Of a DNA stretch of 64,000 nucleotides, positions 63,551 to 64,000 are shown in pieces (positions within the stretch are counted from its first letter, which is position 1; every line of letters starts with the position of its first letter). The position numbers and the translations under genes are program-made. Below the pieces are notes generated by a model. It was not told the DNA's origin and made no database searches. It worked only from the letters and a program-made list of their open reading frames with translations. This stretch comes from Novosphingobium sediminis (GTDB taxonomy: Bacteria > Pseudomonadota > Alphaproteobacteria > Sphingomonadales > Sphingomonadaceae): positions 62,001 through 126,000 of the forward strand of contig NZ_BJYR01000009.1 in the NCBI RefSeq assembly GCF_007991615.1, written 5' to 3'.

Positions 63551-64000
63551 ATGGTGGAGAGCGTGATGCGGCTGCAGCAGGCTGGCGCGCCAGTCGTGAT
63601 CGGCCGCTCATTGGCGCTCGATCCGGCGGCGATGGACGAACTTTCTCGCGCGGGAGATCCCTTCGCCCTCGAAAAAGGTGATCTGCTGTTTCGGCAGGGC
63701 GGGCCCGCCGATGCCGCCTATCTGCTCACCGAGGGCGCGCTGCAGGTCGCGACGCGCATTCCCGGCGATGAACTGACGGCGATCAGCACGGTCATGCCCG
63801 GCGATGTGGTCGGGGAATTCGCCCTGCTTGATGATCGGCCCCGCTCGGCAAGCGTCCGCGCGGTCGAGCCCAGCGCTGGCCTGCGCATTCCGCGCGTCCG
63901 CATCCAGGCGCTGGTGGCCGATGGCTGGCCGCCCGCTCTTGCACTCTTCGCGGCGGTCTGCCGGCTCATGGCCGGCCGCATCCGCCAGGGCGTGGAGCGC
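63551..64000 (+). CDS. Cyclic-nucleotide-binding domain protein (Crp/Fnr-like), cut by window end
   Basis: The frame starts at an ATG at 63551 and is open to the last base, giving 150 residues. A cNMP-binding domain is clear: GDLLFRQGGPADAAYLLTEG, GDVVGEFALLDDRPRSASVRAVE (phosphate-binding cassette with Glu and Arg) and the following helix with LALFAAVCRLMAGRIRQ. A Crp-type DNA-binding domain or an effector domain would lie beyond the window. Upstream is the divergent phosphohexomutase gene. Confidence 0.8.
   Translation, partial: MVESVMRLQQAGAPVVIGRSLALDPAAMDELSRAGDPFALEKGDLLFRQGGPADAAYLLTEGALQVATRIPGDELTAISTVMPGDVVGEFALLDDRPRSASVRAVEPSAGLRIPRVRIQALVADGWPPALALFAAVCRLMAGRIRQGVER

Overview
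This window looks like a GC-rich alphaproteobacterial chromosome segment, most likely from a sphingomonad (Sphingomonadales, Novosphingobium- or Erythrobacter-like). The basis is the base composition and the gene set: a large NAD-dependent glutamate dehydrogenase, a SUF operon headed by an Rrf2 regulator and ending in sufT-sufA, a CYP153-type P450, TonB-dependent transport, MmcB, QueG, and short palindromic repeats of the kind I associate with this order. The order is inferred; no rRNA or marker gene proves it. Coding density is very high, and many genes are joined by ATGA or TGATG stop-start overlaps.

Layout. 1-2.4 kb: the end of a TonB-dependent receptor, trmB, a hypothetical gene and a perfect 30-bp inverted repeat. 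2.5-11.2 kb: a DbpA-type DEAD-box helicase, a secreted alkylsulfatase, a long-chain acyl-CoA ligase, a lipoprotein gamma-glutamyltransferase and pyrD. 11.3-11.5 kb: a gene-free stretch ending in a strong intrinsic terminator, a probable unassigned small RNA. 11.6-18.9 kb: the SUF Fe-S assembly operon (sufR-B-x-y-C-z-D-S-T-A), with three non-SUF genes embedded, one of them a GNAT-DUF559 nuclease-like fusion. 18.9-19.16 kb: a 265-bp MITE-like element with 28-bp terminal inverted repeats and an apparent CTAG target duplication. 19.2-27.6 kb: an MpaB-like oxygenase, a PilZ protein, a duplicated-domain hypothetical, a TauE/SafE permease apparently lacking a normal start codon, thrS, a hydrolase, a TPR protein and a luciferase-like monooxygenase.

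27.7-40.4 kb: the 1572-residue glutamate dehydrogenase, a ferredoxin reductase, queG, an ABC exporter pair, the CYP153-like P450 behind a good sigma-70 promoter, a Tat-lipoprotein MsrB and an esterase-like/phytase-fold protein. 40.5-46.6 kb: rpmB, tadA, VOC, RNase T2, nadC, a LytS/LytTR two-component system and an HD-domain protein. 46.6-53.7 kb: envelope quality-control genes (M48 protease, DsbA-like, BepA-like M48-TPR), an esterase, a PAS-like protein, an HpcH/HpaI lyase and DUF2141. 53.7-64 kb: a fatty acid hydroxylase-family protein, an RhlE-like helicase, an M20 peptidase, DUF1289, an alginate-export-type porin, a yybP-ykoY manganese riboswitch ahead of a GDT1/UPF0016 exporter, MmcB, tRNA-Arg(CCG), VOC, a phosphomannomutase and a partial cyclic-nucleotide-binding regulator.

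How the genes fit together. The SUF block is one coupled operon making Fe-S clusters under an Fe-S-sensing Rrf2 repressor. Possible cluster users nearby are QueG and the ferredoxin partner the P450 would need. Alkylsulfatase, acyl-CoA ligase, CYP153 and the ferredoxin reductase together suggest use of alkyl chains (sulfate esters or n-alkanes to fatty acids to acyl-CoA). The DsbA/M48 cluster, MsrB and the secreted RNase/esterases serve the cell envelope. The riboswitch predicts manganese-induced Mn2+ efflux. I saw no CRISPR array, integrase, prophage or rRNA operon. The strongest unusual features are the folded MITE next to sufA, the intruder genes within suf, the unassigned RNA upstream of sufR and the apparent CTG start downstream of thrS.
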